Source: JAXMAR01 sp046350295 (lineage in GTDB: Bacteria; Planctomycetota; Planctomycetia; Gemmatales; Gemmataceae). From it: DNA of 64,000 nt. The notes under the pieces were generated by a model, which saw nothing but the letters and a program-made list of their open reading frames with translations, was not told the origin of the DNA and searched no databases. The stretch covers positions 16,160 through 80,159 of the forward strand of contig JAXMAR010000038.1 of the NCBI GenBank assembly GCA_046350295.1, read 5' to 3'. This document shows, in pieces, positions 19,203 to 27,689 of this stretch. Positions within the stretch are counted from its first letter, which is position 1. Every line of letters begins with the position of its first letter. The position numbers were made by a program, and so were the translations under genes.

Positions 19203-19616
19203 CTAACGTTCCTTCTCGAACGTGAGCGCTGTGCCGTCGCTATCTGTCATCGTCAGGCGGTCGCCGTCGACAGTGATGTCCTCGACATGCGTCTTGCTGC
19301 CCGCCAGCGGCTCCTCCAAGAAGAGCGTCACGCGGTTGGCGCCCCCCACAATGTACGAGCCTTGGAAGCTCATCTTGACGATCCGGTAGGTCAACGTGCC
19401 GTCCTTGCCGAACTCCAAGCCTAGGATGCCGCCCGGGAGGTTTTTCCCCTTCACCACGCTCGGGATGGAAGTCCACTTCGTGCCCTCGATTTTCCCCTTG
19501 TTTCTGGAGAGGTAGGCGAAGGGGAAGCGAAAGGCGCCTGCCGCCTCGGGCGCAGCCGAATGGGCGGAGTGCAGCAGAATCACCCCGATGACGCCAAGCA
19601 TGGTTGTTGCGCGCAT
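19203..19616 (-). CDS. Small secreted protein of unknown function
   Basis: 137 residues with an N-terminal hydrophobic signal (MRATTMLGVIGVILLHSAHSAA). The mature part is predicted beta: GGILGLEFGKDGTLTYRIVKMSFQGSYIVGG, ending DGDRLTMTDSDGTALTFEKER. This pattern resembles the small lipocalin-like or TIGR03066-type paralogues of Gemmata relatives, but I cannot confirm it. It is convergent with the YcxB-like gene. Confidence 0.65.
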   Translation of the reverse strand: MRATTMLGVIGVILLHSAHSAAPEAAGAFRFPFAYLSRNKGKIEGTKWTSIPSVVKGKNLPGGILGLEFGKDGTLTYRIVKMSFQGSYIVGGANRVTLFLEEPLAGSKTHVEDITVDGDRLTMTDSDGTALTFEKER

Positions 19617-19884
19617 ATCTGATCTGGGAGGTGGAGGGAATGCCCTTGCAATCTCACTCGGTAGTTGAAGGATGGAAGTCTCCGCCCACTCTAACCGGCG
19701 GAAAGATAGTTTAGAACTTGCAATCCGAAAAAATCAAAGAGCTCATCCGTCGGCGCAAGTCTGCTGTTTCCAGCGAGTCGCGACCCTCTCCGCACAGTCC
19801 GGCAGCGGAGGAAAAGTCGTCACAACCCGCAATCTCCCCGCTATTCGATAGCGAATAAGACGCAATCAAACGGGGAGATTCATC

Positions 19885-20472
19885 ATGTTCCGTCGCCTAC
19901 TTCTCGCCCTGACCTTCGGCCTTGCCCTCCTGGCGCCCGCCCAATCGACATCGACATTCGCCGCTGACGCCTACGAGCGGCTGGAAATACGCGCCAACTT
20001 CCGGGCCTTCGACGAGAGCCGCTATCCCGAGGCGCGGCGCCGCGTCCTCATGGAAGCGCGCGACTTCCCCCGACTCGGGGCCCGCTTCGAGGTGATCGAT
20101 CCCTACATCGGCAAGCGCTACAACTGCATCGCCCATAGCCTGGGCATCCACGGCCGCTGGGTGAACCCGGAGACCGGCCCGAGCACGGCGCCGCTCTCCA
20201 AGATGGACCGCATGTACACCGCCAAGGGCTATCGCCGGGTCAGCGGCCTGGATTTCCGCCTCGCGACCGGCCTTCAGAAGGTGGTGGTCTACGCCAAGGT
20301 TTCGGGCGGTCGCATCACGTCGGTGACGCACGCCGCGATCCAGGAAGCGGACGGCAGCTGGAGCAGCAAGCTCGGGCAACTCCCGCTCATCCGCCACGCG
20401 ACCCCGGAGTCGCTCAACGGGCCGTCCTACGGCGTGCCGGTCGCTGTGTATGTGCGAAAGCGAGTGGTCTGA
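19885..20472 (+). CDS. Secreted DUF7689-like protein
   Basis: 195 residues, with GGGGAG before the ATG and a signal peptide ending at about STFAAD. It shares the DUF7689 pattern with the protein at 11546: RYNCIAHSLG, KGY, GLQKVVVYA, VTHAAIQ, GSWSSKLG, LIRHA, and GPSYGVPVAVYVRK. Compared with the cytoplasmic paralogue, the WWWP segment is WVNP. Conserved Cys, His and a second His suggest a hydrolase-like site acting outside the cytoplasm. It stands alone, without the small partner gene. Confidence 0.78.
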   Translation: MFRRLLLALTFGLALLAPAQSTSTFAADAYERLEIRANFRAFDESRYPEARRRVLMEARDFPRLGARFEVIDPYIGKRYNCIAHSLGIHGRWVNPETGPSTAPLSKMDRMYTAKGYRRVSGLDFRLATGLQKVVVYAKVSGGRITSVTHAAIQEADGSWSSKLGQLPLIRHATPESLNGPSYGVPVAVYVRKRVV

Positions 20473-20480
20473 GGAATCGG

Positions 20481-20577
20481 TGATGGGGTGACAAGGTGAC
20501 AGGGTGACAGGTGATGGGGGTGACAGTCGCTCGGTCACCCTGTCACCTTTCACCCTGTCACCCTGTCACCCTGTCAT
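20481..20577. repeat. Mirror-image GGTGACA heptamer repeats
   Basis: A run of GGTGACA(GG) units on the left (about 20486-20526) faces a run of TGTCACC units on the right (about 20533-20577) around an eight-base centre. The arms form a long imperfect hairpin between two convergent genes, at a position suited to bidirectional termination. Confidence 0.88.
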
Positions 20578-20586
20578 TTGCATCCG

Positions 20587-21795
20587 CTACCGCGCCAGCA
20601 CGGTCCGGTGAATCACCGCGTTACCGGCGTCCCGGTCGCAGGCGTCGAAGAGGGCGGCGCCAGAGGTTTCCTGGGTGATCATGCGCAGCCGGCCGGAACC
20701 GGTCATCTCGGAAGCGCGGGCGCTTTCCGGCACGTCGAGGAAGGCCTGGACGGCTTCGGGGCTGGGGACGGTCGCCTTGGACCGGTCGCGCAGCGTCAAG
20801 CGCTCGACGGCGGCGGCCCGCAGAAGCTTCGGGCTCATCTTGCGGAACAGGTCCGCGGAGCCATAGATGTCGGCCGATTGAATCTTGCCGTTGACGACGA
20901 CCACCATGCCGACGGCGTCTTCTTCCTTGAGGATCGAGGGGAGCAGCTTGTTGACGCACTCGGAAGTCGCGTCTTTGACCACCGGGTGCTCGAGCGTGAG
21001 CTGCAAGCTGGTGCTGGAGAGAGACGCGCGCACCGATGCGCCGAGGACGCGCCCGAGCTCCTCCTGCGTTCGCGCCACGCCGGCCCAGACTTCGCCCTGG
21101 GCGCGGCGATAGGCGGCCAGGCGGAGATTGGTCGTCGGCAGGCGCTCGCACGACATCTCGAAATAGGAACTCGCCTCGCCGGCGCGGGCAAAGCTGCGAC
21201 CGCTCTCGACGCACAGCGCGGCGACCGGGAAGCGCGAGGCGCCGGCTGGACTCAGGTAATCATAGGGCAGAACCCGATCCTGCGTGCCCCCCTTGACTAT
21301 ATCGCCCGCCTGCACGAACAGCGCTTTGTCGCTGCGGTTGCTGATCGACAAGCCCTCGTGCACGGTCGCCAGGTTGGCGTCGAGCGCCTCTTGCAGGGTG
21401 ATGACGTTCGCGGCCGCCTTGCCGGGCCCGCGTACCAGGAAAACGGTCAGGTTCTCGTGCGTCAGCGGGACGGAGAGCTTCGCCTCCCTGCCGGCCGGGG
21501 CGGCGCCGCGCAGGTCGGCGATCCGCTCGATCGGCTTCACCGGGGCGCCGGCGCCGAAGGGTTCGACGACGACCGCGTCATCGAAAGCCGGCGGTGCAAA
21601 GTCAACGGCGATGCGTGGCGGGGCGCCGCCCCCGACAAAGGGGGGCATTTCCTTGAGTCCGCCGTCGCGATTCGCGAGGGGGGCCGTTTGCGGCGACCGC
21701 GTAAGGAGATGCGAGATGCCCAGGACGGCGCCAATGGCAAGAGCCGTCACCACGAGGCCGCCCGCGGCGGCGATGGCAATGGTCCGGGGTTTCAT
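20587..21795 (-). CDS. DUF6569 (ARPP-1) domain protein with N-terminal membrane anchor
   Basis: 402 residues from the ATG at 21795, with GGAGGAGG upstream. A single hydrophobic segment lies at residues 5-30. The ARPP-1 hallmarks are clear: LTVFLVRG, ITLQEALDANLATVHE, ISNRSDKALFVQAGDIVKGGTQDRVL and YDYLSPAG, then the later VVVVNGKIQSADIYGSADLFRKM. No function is established for the family. Confidence 0.82.
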   Translation of the reverse strand: MKPRTIAIAAAGGLVVTALAIGAVLGISHLLTRSPQTAPLANRDGGLKEMPPFVGGGAPPRIAVDFAPPAFDDAVVVEPFGAGAPVKPIERIADLRGAAPAGREAKLSVPLTHENLTVFLVRGPGKAAANVITLQEALDANLATVHEGLSISNRSDKALFVQAGDIVKGGTQDRVLPYDYLSPAGASRFPVAALCVESGRSFARAGEASSYFEMSCERLPTTNLRLAAYRRAQGEVWAGVARTQEELGRVLGASVRASLSSTSLQLTLEHPVVKDATSECVNKLLPSILKEEDAVGMVVVVNGKIQSADIYGSADLFRKMSPKLLRAAAVERLTLRDRSKATVPSPEAVQAFLDVPESARASEMTGSGRLRMITQETSGAALFDACDRDAGNAVIHRTVLAR

Positions 21796-22061
21796 GAAAG
21801 CCTCCTCCAGATTTGGATTCCAGCCCATGGACGTGCGCTAACTATCCCCTAGGGTAATCGCGAACCCGTAGGGGAGCAAGCGTTTTCGGAGAGGCTTGTC
21901 GACGAAAGTTGAGCGCGGGAAAGGCGCCGGAACCCCGCAGCCCTGTTTTCCGCGGGGACCGGTGCGTTTCAGGCGCCCTACCGAATCGTCGCGATGCGTC
22001 CGAAATGTACGCGGCACGCAGCGCTGGACTGAGCGATAACGGTTTGGCGAGCTTTCACGTC

Positions 22062-22086
22062 AGGTCCGGCTCGGCTCGCCGGACCT
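22062..22086. repeat. Dispersed hairpin AGGTCCGGC...GCCGGACCT, copy 1
   Basis: Nine-base arms with a seven-base loop, directly downstream of the DUF1559 gene (minus strand). A near-identical stem occurs at 54283-54304, also downstream of a minus-strand gene. It may terminate transcription, although there is no T run. Confidence 0.65.
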
Positions 22087-22100
22087 ACCGCGGGGTCGAA

Positions 22101-23135
22101 CTAGAAATTGAAGTTGTCGGTCTGCCCGTCGTCGCGCGTCGCCAGGCGGCACAACGAGAGCAGCGGAATCGTGTCCGGCACGAAGCGGACACTGGCGTCG
22201 CCGAACAGGCCCATGACCCCGCCGGTGTGGGTGGAATTGAGGGGAATGTTCTGGCCCGCGTTGAAGCAAACGCCGGTCTGGCCGCAATGGCCCGGATTGT
22301 TCGGCCAGCCGGTCTTGAGGTTGATCTGATAACGAATGGTGGTCATGTTGAAGCCGCGCGCGTCCGTGTTGCTCGCGTTGGCCCAGTTAGTCAGGTAGGA
22401 GCCGATGATCCAGCCGTGCGGGCCGGCGGCGGTCCAGGGCTGCTTGGAGCCGTCCACGGTGGTCATGAAATCGGCGTTTTCGCTGACCATGAGCGTGTTG
22501 CTGGTACCGTCGGTGATGCCGGTAAGCTTGAGCTTGCTGGCCGGGAACAGGACGCCGCCGGCGCTCTGGATGCCGCCGGAGCAGCAATCCTGGGTGGTCG
22601 TGGCTCCGGTGCGCAGACGGGACTCGGCAAAGCCCGCCACGGGCGCCGCGCCCGAAATCCCTGCGTAGGTCGGCATCATGATCGGATTGCGACCGTTGTA
22701 GGCGCTGGTCACGGCATCCGGAAGAGTTGTCGAGGGACAGCGGAAGACGGACAGCTGAACGTTCTGAGCGGCCGCCACATTGTTGTCGGCACACGGGCCC
22801 CAGCCCGAGCCGCCCGCAAGCAGCATTCTCCTGTACAAGGGAGCTTGCTCGATGTAGGGGAGGATGTGCACGATCCAGCTGGAGCCCCAGTTGCCATCGC
22901 TCGCGACCGTGCCGAACGGCTGGGCGTCGGAGGCGCCTCCCGGCGGCAAGCGCTTGGCGACGTCATGGAAGGCGTGCAAGGCGATGCCGATCTGACGCAG
23001 GTTGTTGCTACACTGGGTACGGGCGGCGGCCTCCCGAACCTTCTGCACCGCGGGAACCAACAGGGCGATGAGGATGGCGATGATGGCGATGACGACCAGC
23101 AATTCGATGAGAGTAAACCCTCGACGCCTCGACAT
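22101..23135 (-). CDS. DUF1559 protein with type II pilin-like N-terminus
   Basis: 344 residues. The start at 23135 follows GGAGG at correct spacing; an ATG 12 bases upstream overlaps that ribosome site and is rejected. The N-terminus is the prepilin/pseudopilin signal RRRGFTLIELLVVIAIIAIL, with cleavage expected after Gly. The body is a DUF1559 domain with CSNNLRQIGIALHAFHD, and near the end HTGGVMGLFGDASVRFV, the H-X9-DG-type motif. Such proteins are abundant in planctomycetes and probably localised by the type II secretion or pilus machinery. Their role is unknown. Confidence 0.93.
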   Translation of the reverse strand: MSRRRGFTLIELLVVIAIIAILIALLVPAVQKVREAAARTQCSNNLRQIGIALHAFHDVAKRLPPGGASDAQPFGTVASDGNWGSSWIVHILPYIEQAPLYRRMLLAGGSGWGPCADNNVAAAQNVQLSVFRCPSTTLPDAVTSAYNGRNPIMMPTYAGISGAAPVAGFAESRLRTGATTTQDCCSGGIQSAGGVLFPASKLKLTGITDGTSNTLMVSENADFMTTVDGSKQPWTAAGPHGWIIGSYLTNWANASNTDARGFNMTTIRYQINLKTGWPNNPGHCGQTGVCFNAGQNIPLNSTHTGGVMGLFGDASVRFVPDTIPLLSLCRLATRDDGQTDNFNF

Positions 23136-23297
23136 GGGAACCTCCATTCAAGAAAAATGAGAAACGAAGTGTGCGAGTGCCGTAAATGTAATCGGAATTC
23201 TTTGATCTGTAAACTCAAAAATTAAGATTCATCGCAAATACGTTTCTTTCTCGCAACTATTCCCCCGCCGCGTTTTAATGACTATCGAGACCGCCTC
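23136..23297. promoter_or_regulatory. AT-rich divergent promoter region
   Basis: The spacer between the DUF1559 gene and the APC transporter gene is clearly AT-rich against the surrounding GC. A candidate plus-strand promoter is TTGATC at 23202-23207 and TAAGAT at 23223-23228 with a 15-base spacer, which is shorter than ideal, so the assignment is tentative. Confidence 0.35.
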
Positions 23298-25142
23298 ATG
23301 CCCACCGAACTCGCTGCTCAGCCCCATTTCCAGCGCCGCCTCGGTCTCTTCGACAGCACCATGCTCGTCGCCGGCGCCATGATCGGCTCCGGCATTTTCA
23401 TCGTCTCGGCCGATATCGCCCGCTCCGTCGGCTCTTCCGGCTGGCTCATGACCGTCTGGATCATCTCGGGCGTCATGACGCTGCTCGGCGCTCTCAGCTA
23501 TGCCGAATTGGCGGCGATGATGCCGAAGGCGGGGGGGCAGTACGTCTACCTCCGCGAGGCCTACAGCCCGATGTGGGGTTTCCTCTATGGTTGGACCGGC
23601 TTCGTCGTCATTCAGACCGGCACCATCGCCGCGGTCGGCGTCGCCTTCGCCAAGTTCCTCGGGGTCCTCGTTCCCGAACTGGGGCCGCAGAACATCCTCT
23701 ACCGCGTCGACGGCCTCGACATCGACATCGGCATGACCATTCCCTGGCTGGGGGAACACGGCGAGCGGCTCTCTTTCTACAAGCGCTCCGAGTTCACCAT
23801 CTCGGCGGGGCAGATCATCGGCGTCGCCGTCGTCGTCTTCCTGACGTACCTCAACACCAAGGGGGTCCGCGAAGGCAAAATCGTTCAGAACATCTTCACC
23901 GTCGCGAAGACGCTCGCCCTCATCCTCCTCATCGTCGCCGGGCTCACCATCGCCTTCTCGCCGCAAGCCGTCGACATCAACCAGGCCAACGTCTGGGACG
24001 GCATCCGCTCCACCGCCGACTACCAGAAGACGACGGCGTTCGCGCCTGAGCCGATCGCCATCGTGCTGATCCTGAGCGGGGCCCTGGTCGGCGCCCTCTT
24101 CTCCTCGGACGCGTGGAACAACGTCACGTTCACGGCGGGCGAGGTGAACAATCCGCGGCGGACGCTGCCCTGGAGCCTGGCGCTGGGAGTCGGCGGCGTC
24201 GTCACGCTTTACGCCCTCGCGAACGTGGCGTATCTGTGCGTCTTGCCGGTGCAAGGTGACCCCTACGCGACGCAGGCGAACAACGTGAAACTCGCAGCGC
24301 TCCGAGCCGACGTGGCGGAGGCGGAGGCGGAAGCCGCAAGCTGGCAGGCGCGGACGGAGCGGGCCCGGCTCGACCTCATGGCGGCGCGGAAAGAGTTGAA
24401 GGCGGCGCCCGCCGAAAAAAAGGAATCGCTCGAAGCGGAGGTGAAGCTGCGCGAGGAGACGATCGCCCAGGCGACCAAGCTCGACAACGCCGCTCGCGCC
24501 CGGGCGAAAAGCCATCAGAAGGAAAGCGACGACATCCTGCGCGACGCCCCGTTCGCCCGCGGCATCGACGCCGCCCGCGACGACCGGGTCGGAACCGCCG
24601 TCCTCGAGCGCGTCTCGCCGCGCCTCGGCGTCTCCCTCATGGCCATCGCGATCATGGTCTCGACCTTCGGCTGCCTCAACGGCCTCATCCTCATGGGCGC
24701 CCGGCTGTTCTACGCCATGGCGCGCGACCGCCTCTTCTTCCGCTCCGTCGGCTCCCTCAACAAACAAGGCGTGCCGGCCGTCGGCCTCGTGCTTCAATGT
24801 GTCTGGGCCAGCCTGCTCATCTTCTCGGGCAGCTACAACGAGCTGCTCGACTACGTCATCTTCGCCGTCCTCTTCTTTTACGCCCTCACGACCTTCGGCC
24901 TCTTCATCCTGCGCCGCAAACGCCCGGACGCCGAGCGTCCCTACAAGGCGATCGGTTACCCGGTCTTGCCCGCGTTCTACATCCTCTTGTGCGCGACGGT
25001 GTGCCTCGGTCTGCTGATCATCCGGCCCGTCTATAGCTGGCCGAGCTTCCTTCTCCTCTTGCTCGGCATCCCCGTCTACTTCCTCTGGCCGGGCAAGGAT
25101 GCGAGCCAGCGGCCGGACGCGTTCGCGTCGACGGAAGAGTAG
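23298..25142 (+). CDS. APC-family amino-acid permease with a coiled-coil insertion
   Basis: 614 residues, longer than the usual 430-500. TM1 carries the APC signature GAMIGSGIFIVSADI, followed by the expected helices and the conserved loop GALVGALFSSDAWNNVTFTAGEVNNPRRTLP. Between the helix ending VAYLCVLPV (about residue 317) and DRVGTAVLERVSP (about 430) there is an extra hydrophilic block of roughly 110 residues, rich in Ala, Glu, Lys and Arg with heptad-like spacing, predicted as coiled coil. The helices after it are normal (FGCLNGLILMGARLFYAMARD). The substrate is probably an amino acid. Confidence 0.88.
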   Translation: MPTELAAQPHFQRRLGLFDSTMLVAGAMIGSGIFIVSADIARSVGSSGWLMTVWIISGVMTLLGALSYAELAAMMPKAGGQYVYLREAYSPMWGFLYGWTGFVVIQTGTIAAVGVAFAKFLGVLVPELGPQNILYRVDGLDIDIGMTIPWLGEHGERLSFYKRSEFTISAGQIIGVAVVVFLTYLNTKGVREGKIVQNIFTVAKTLALILLIVAGLTIAFSPQAVDINQANVWDGIRSTADYQKTTAFAPEPIAIVLILSGALVGALFSSDAWNNVTFTAGEVNNPRRTLPWSLALGVGGVVTLYALANVAYLCVLPVQGDPYATQANNVKLAALRADVAEAEAEAASWQARTERARLDLMAARKELKAAPAEKKESLEAEVKLREETIAQATKLDNAARARAKSHQKESDDILRDAPFARGIDAARDDRVGTAVLERVSPRLGVSLMAIAIMVSTFGCLNGLILMGARLFYAMARDRLFFRSVGSLNKQGVPAVGLVLQCVWASLLIFSGSYNELLDYVIFAVLFFYALTTFGLFILRRKRPDAERPYKAIGYPVLPAFYILLCATVCLGLLIIRPVYSWPSFLLLLLGIPVYFLWPGKDASQRPDAFASTEE

Positions 25143-25352
25143 GCAGGCTTGCCCAACCGTTTCAGCACTCGCGCCGAACCGGACAGCCGCAGCGAGTGGT
25201 CCACAGACACTCGGACGCCAAACGCCTTTTTTCGCTGCGCAAGTTCGGCCGTACTTTGCGCCTACTCACGGTTCGGTGCGCCGTCAGCGTCCAAGCCGCG
25301 CGACTCGCCGCGCCGGAGCCTCTGGGGAAGAATTCGCAGAAAGAAGGTCTTC

Positions 25353-26789
25353 ATGCCGATCCGACTGGGTCCGTTTTGCGCGCTCTTCGCTTTTGCTCTT
25401 GCGGCAGGACAGGCGCCTGCGGCCTGTTGCTATTTCTCCGCCAAGAATCAGGACGTCCTCCAGCCGGCCCAGAAGGTCTACCTCACCTACGACCCGGCCA
25501 AGAAGATCGAGACCTTCACGGTGCAGCCCAAGTTCGAAGGCAATGCCCTCGACTTCGGCATGGTCATCCCCACCCCCGGCCGGCCCAAGCTGCACGAGAT
25601 GCCGAAGGAGTTCTTCAAACACTTGGCCGTCTACACCATCCTGAAGGCGCGCGAGTTTCCCAGCAGCAAGCTCTTGCCGTTCGCCGGCGGGATGTTTGGC
25701 ATGGTCGGCGGCTTCGGCGGCTTCAACATTGGCGGCGGTGGCTTCAATATCGGGGGCGGTTTCGGCGGGGCTGGTTTCGCCGGCGGCGGTTTCAATATCG
25801 GCGGCATCGCGGCGCCACCGCCGCCGCCCCCGGTGCGCATACTCGACGCCGGCGTCGTCGGTACGCTCGATTACAAGGTGCTCGAGGCCGATCGCGCCGA
25901 CGCCCTCTTCCAGTGGCTCAAGGACCACAAGTACCAGTTCGCGGGAGACGAGGCGACGCTCGACTATTACGTCAAGAAAAAATGGCACTTCACCGTCATG
26001 AAGATCGACACCATGGCGATGAAGAAGAACAAGGACGGCAGCTTTTCCGGAGAGGTGACGCCGACGCGCTTCCAGTTCGAGTCGGAGGAGTTCATTTACC
26101 CGCTCAAGATCACGCAGATCTCCGTCAAAGACAAGACCGAGGCCCTCTTTTACGTCCAGGCTCCCGAGAAGATGGACCTGCCGGGGGACTGGAGCTACCA
26201 GCTTACGTGGGTCCCGATGGTCCAGGCGGCGCGGGGGTGCTCGGGCGGCGTCCCCGGCGGCGCCGAGCAATGGGTCAAACGCCTCGGCGAGCGTGTGCCG
26301 GCATTGCTGCAACGGGCGAAAGACCTCGGCTTCCGTTTCACGCCTGGTCAACGCCCGGAGCCAAACGCGAAGGGACACATTCCGACCACCATGGAATGGG
26401 CGCGCCGCCTCGGCTCCCTGGAGATCAAGGTCTTGAAGGGAGAGGCGCCGTACTGCGAGAAAGTCCCGAACGTCGATGAAGGCTTCACCGCCGCCGAAAT
26501 GCGGAACCCCAAGCGCGCCGTGGCCGTCGCGAGCGTGATCCGCGCTCGCCTGGCCCAGTCGGAGAAATACCATCCGAACGGCTACGCCGTCCGCCGCGTA
26601 CCGGAGAACGACATCAAAGGCCTGACCCAACTGGCCGGCCACCTCGAGCACGGCCAGTTCATCACCAAATTCCGCAAGACCTTCTGCCGCGACGAGATGA
26701 ACGAGGATTTAGTGCTCGTTCCCGCCAGGGAAGGGACAGAGACGGACACCTCCGAGTACCAGGAAGTCCTTCCCAGTTCGCCCCCGTGA
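25353..26789 (+). CDS. Secreted DUF2330 protein with GFN repeats
   Basis: 478 residues from the ATG at 25353, with AAGAAGG upstream; the signal peptide ends near QAPAACC. DUF2330 hallmarks are CCYFSAKNQDVLQPAQKVYLTYD, TFTVQPKFEGNALDFGMVIP and TPGRPKLHEMPKEFFKHLA. Residues about 117-149 carry Gly-rich GFN(I)GG repeats almost identical in style to those in the DUF4139 protein at 156-2357. A proline run follows, then FQFESEEFIYPLKITQISVKD. Function unknown. Confidence 0.83.
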   Translation: MPIRLGPFCALFAFALAAGQAPAACCYFSAKNQDVLQPAQKVYLTYDPAKKIETFTVQPKFEGNALDFGMVIPTPGRPKLHEMPKEFFKHLAVYTILKAREFPSSKLLPFAGGMFGMVGGFGGFNIGGGGFNIGGGFGGAGFAGGGFNIGGIAAPPPPPPVRILDAGVVGTLDYKVLEADRADALFQWLKDHKYQFAGDEATLDYYVKKKWHFTVMKIDTMAMKKNKDGSFSGEVTPTRFQFESEEFIYPLKITQISVKDKTEALFYVQAPEKMDLPGDWSYQLTWVPMVQAARGCSGGVPGGAEQWVKRLGERVPALLQRAKDLGFRFTPGQRPEPNAKGHIPTTMEWARRLGSLEIKVLKGEAPYCEKVPNVDEGFTAAEMRNPKRAVAVASVIRARLAQSEKYHPNGYAVRRVPENDIKGLTQLAGHLEHGQFITKFRKTFCRDEMNEDLVLVPAREGTETDTSEYQEVLPSSPP

Positions 26790-26806
26790 CAGTTTGGGCC
26801 GTGTCT

Positions 26807-26840
26807 GAACACCGCTTTGAGACGCTCCAAAGCGGTGTTC
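26807..26840. terminator. Bidirectional hairpin terminator
   Basis: A perfect 13-bp stem (GAACACCGCTTTG at 26807-26819, CAAAGCGGTGTTC at 26828-26840) lies between convergent genes and overlaps the stop of the PEP-CTERM gene. Its outer stem matches the hairpin at 31481-31538. Confidence 0.78.
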
Positions 26841-27570
26841 ACGCCCTTCGCGCCCGAGTCGTGCGCCTCCGCCGCCAGCCATAGCCGATCAAGCCAAGCA
26901 GAGTGACCGCCAGCAGGCTGTTCGGTTCCGGGATGAAGGTCTGGGCCGGTTGTGCTCCGTTCGGCGCCCGGTCCGTGGGCTCAACAAAGGTACCGACCAA
27001 CAGGCCGAAATTGATCGGCCCGTTGTCCGCGCCGACGAACGGGACCGTGACGGAGAAACTGCTGGGGCCGAAAGTGATCGGCACGGTCGCGAAGACGCCG
27101 CCGGTAGTTGTGTCGAGAATGTCGACGAAACCCGGGTTGAAGGCTTCGGTGGACAGGTCGACATAGAACTCATCGCCCAGCGCGATGAGCGTGTCATTCG
27201 GGGCCGGGATGGGTATTGCCGGGATGAAGAAGTTGATCCAGTTATTGCCCCCGGTGACGGGACCACCCCAGGGCGCCGTCCCGCCGGTCCCCGAGTTGCG
27301 ATCGACGTCGAGGTCGATGAAGCCAACGAGGCTCGAGGCGGCAAACGTCGAAGGGGGAGATATCGCTCCGGCGAAGTTCACCGTGAACGTCGTACTCAGG
27401 GCGAAGGGGTTGCTGATAGCGCTGTAGGTCGTGATGTCGGGTACCGGTCCCCCGACGAAGGTGTCACCGGTCGGGTCGGTAGAGATTGGCCCGGCGCCGG
27501 CCGGGGATGCGGCAAGGAAGAGCGCCGTGGCTCCCCAGGCAGCCAAGCGGAACCATTTGTTGGTCGACAT
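26839..27570 (-). CDS. PEP-CTERM sorted secreted protein
   Basis: 243 residues with an N-terminal signal ending near SPAGAG and a C-terminal PEP-CTERM tail: IPEPNSLLAVTLLGLIGYGWRRRR. This tail targets proteins to an exosortase for cleavage. The intervening region is beta-rich with Thr, Gly and Asn and an acidic FIDLDVDRNSGTGG stretch that may bind calcium. GAAGGG lies upstream of the ATG at 27570. The exosortase itself is not in the window. Confidence 0.85.
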   Translation of the reverse strand: MSTNKWFRLAAWGATALFLAASPAGAGPISTDPTGDTFVGGPVPDITTYSAISNPFALSTTFTVNFAGAISPPSTFAASSLVGFIDLDVDRNSGTGGTAPWGGPVTGGNNWINFFIPAIPIPAPNDTLIALGDEFYVDLSTEAFNPGFVDILDTTTGGVFATVPITFGPSSFSVTVPFVGADNGPINFGLLVGTFVEPTDRAPNGAQPAQTFIPEPNSLLAVTLLGLIGYGWRRRRTTRARRA

Positions 27571-27689
27571 AAATCAATTCCCTTCTGGCGGGTTCGCGCT
27601 GCTGGGGGGTGCAAACCACGGTCGGTAGGTGATCTGGTCATGCGCCCCTCGTCCGCACAAGGGGTGTCAAACAAGTTTCAGGGCCGCCA

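Noticed and set aside
20578..21852. Long plus-strand frame across the DUF6569 gene
   Set aside because: GC-driven antisense frame; the minus strand has the family motifs and a GGAGG site.
23229..24797. Long minus-strand frame across the APC permease
   Set aside because: Repetitive Asp/His/Arg composition typical of antisense; the plus strand carries permease helices.
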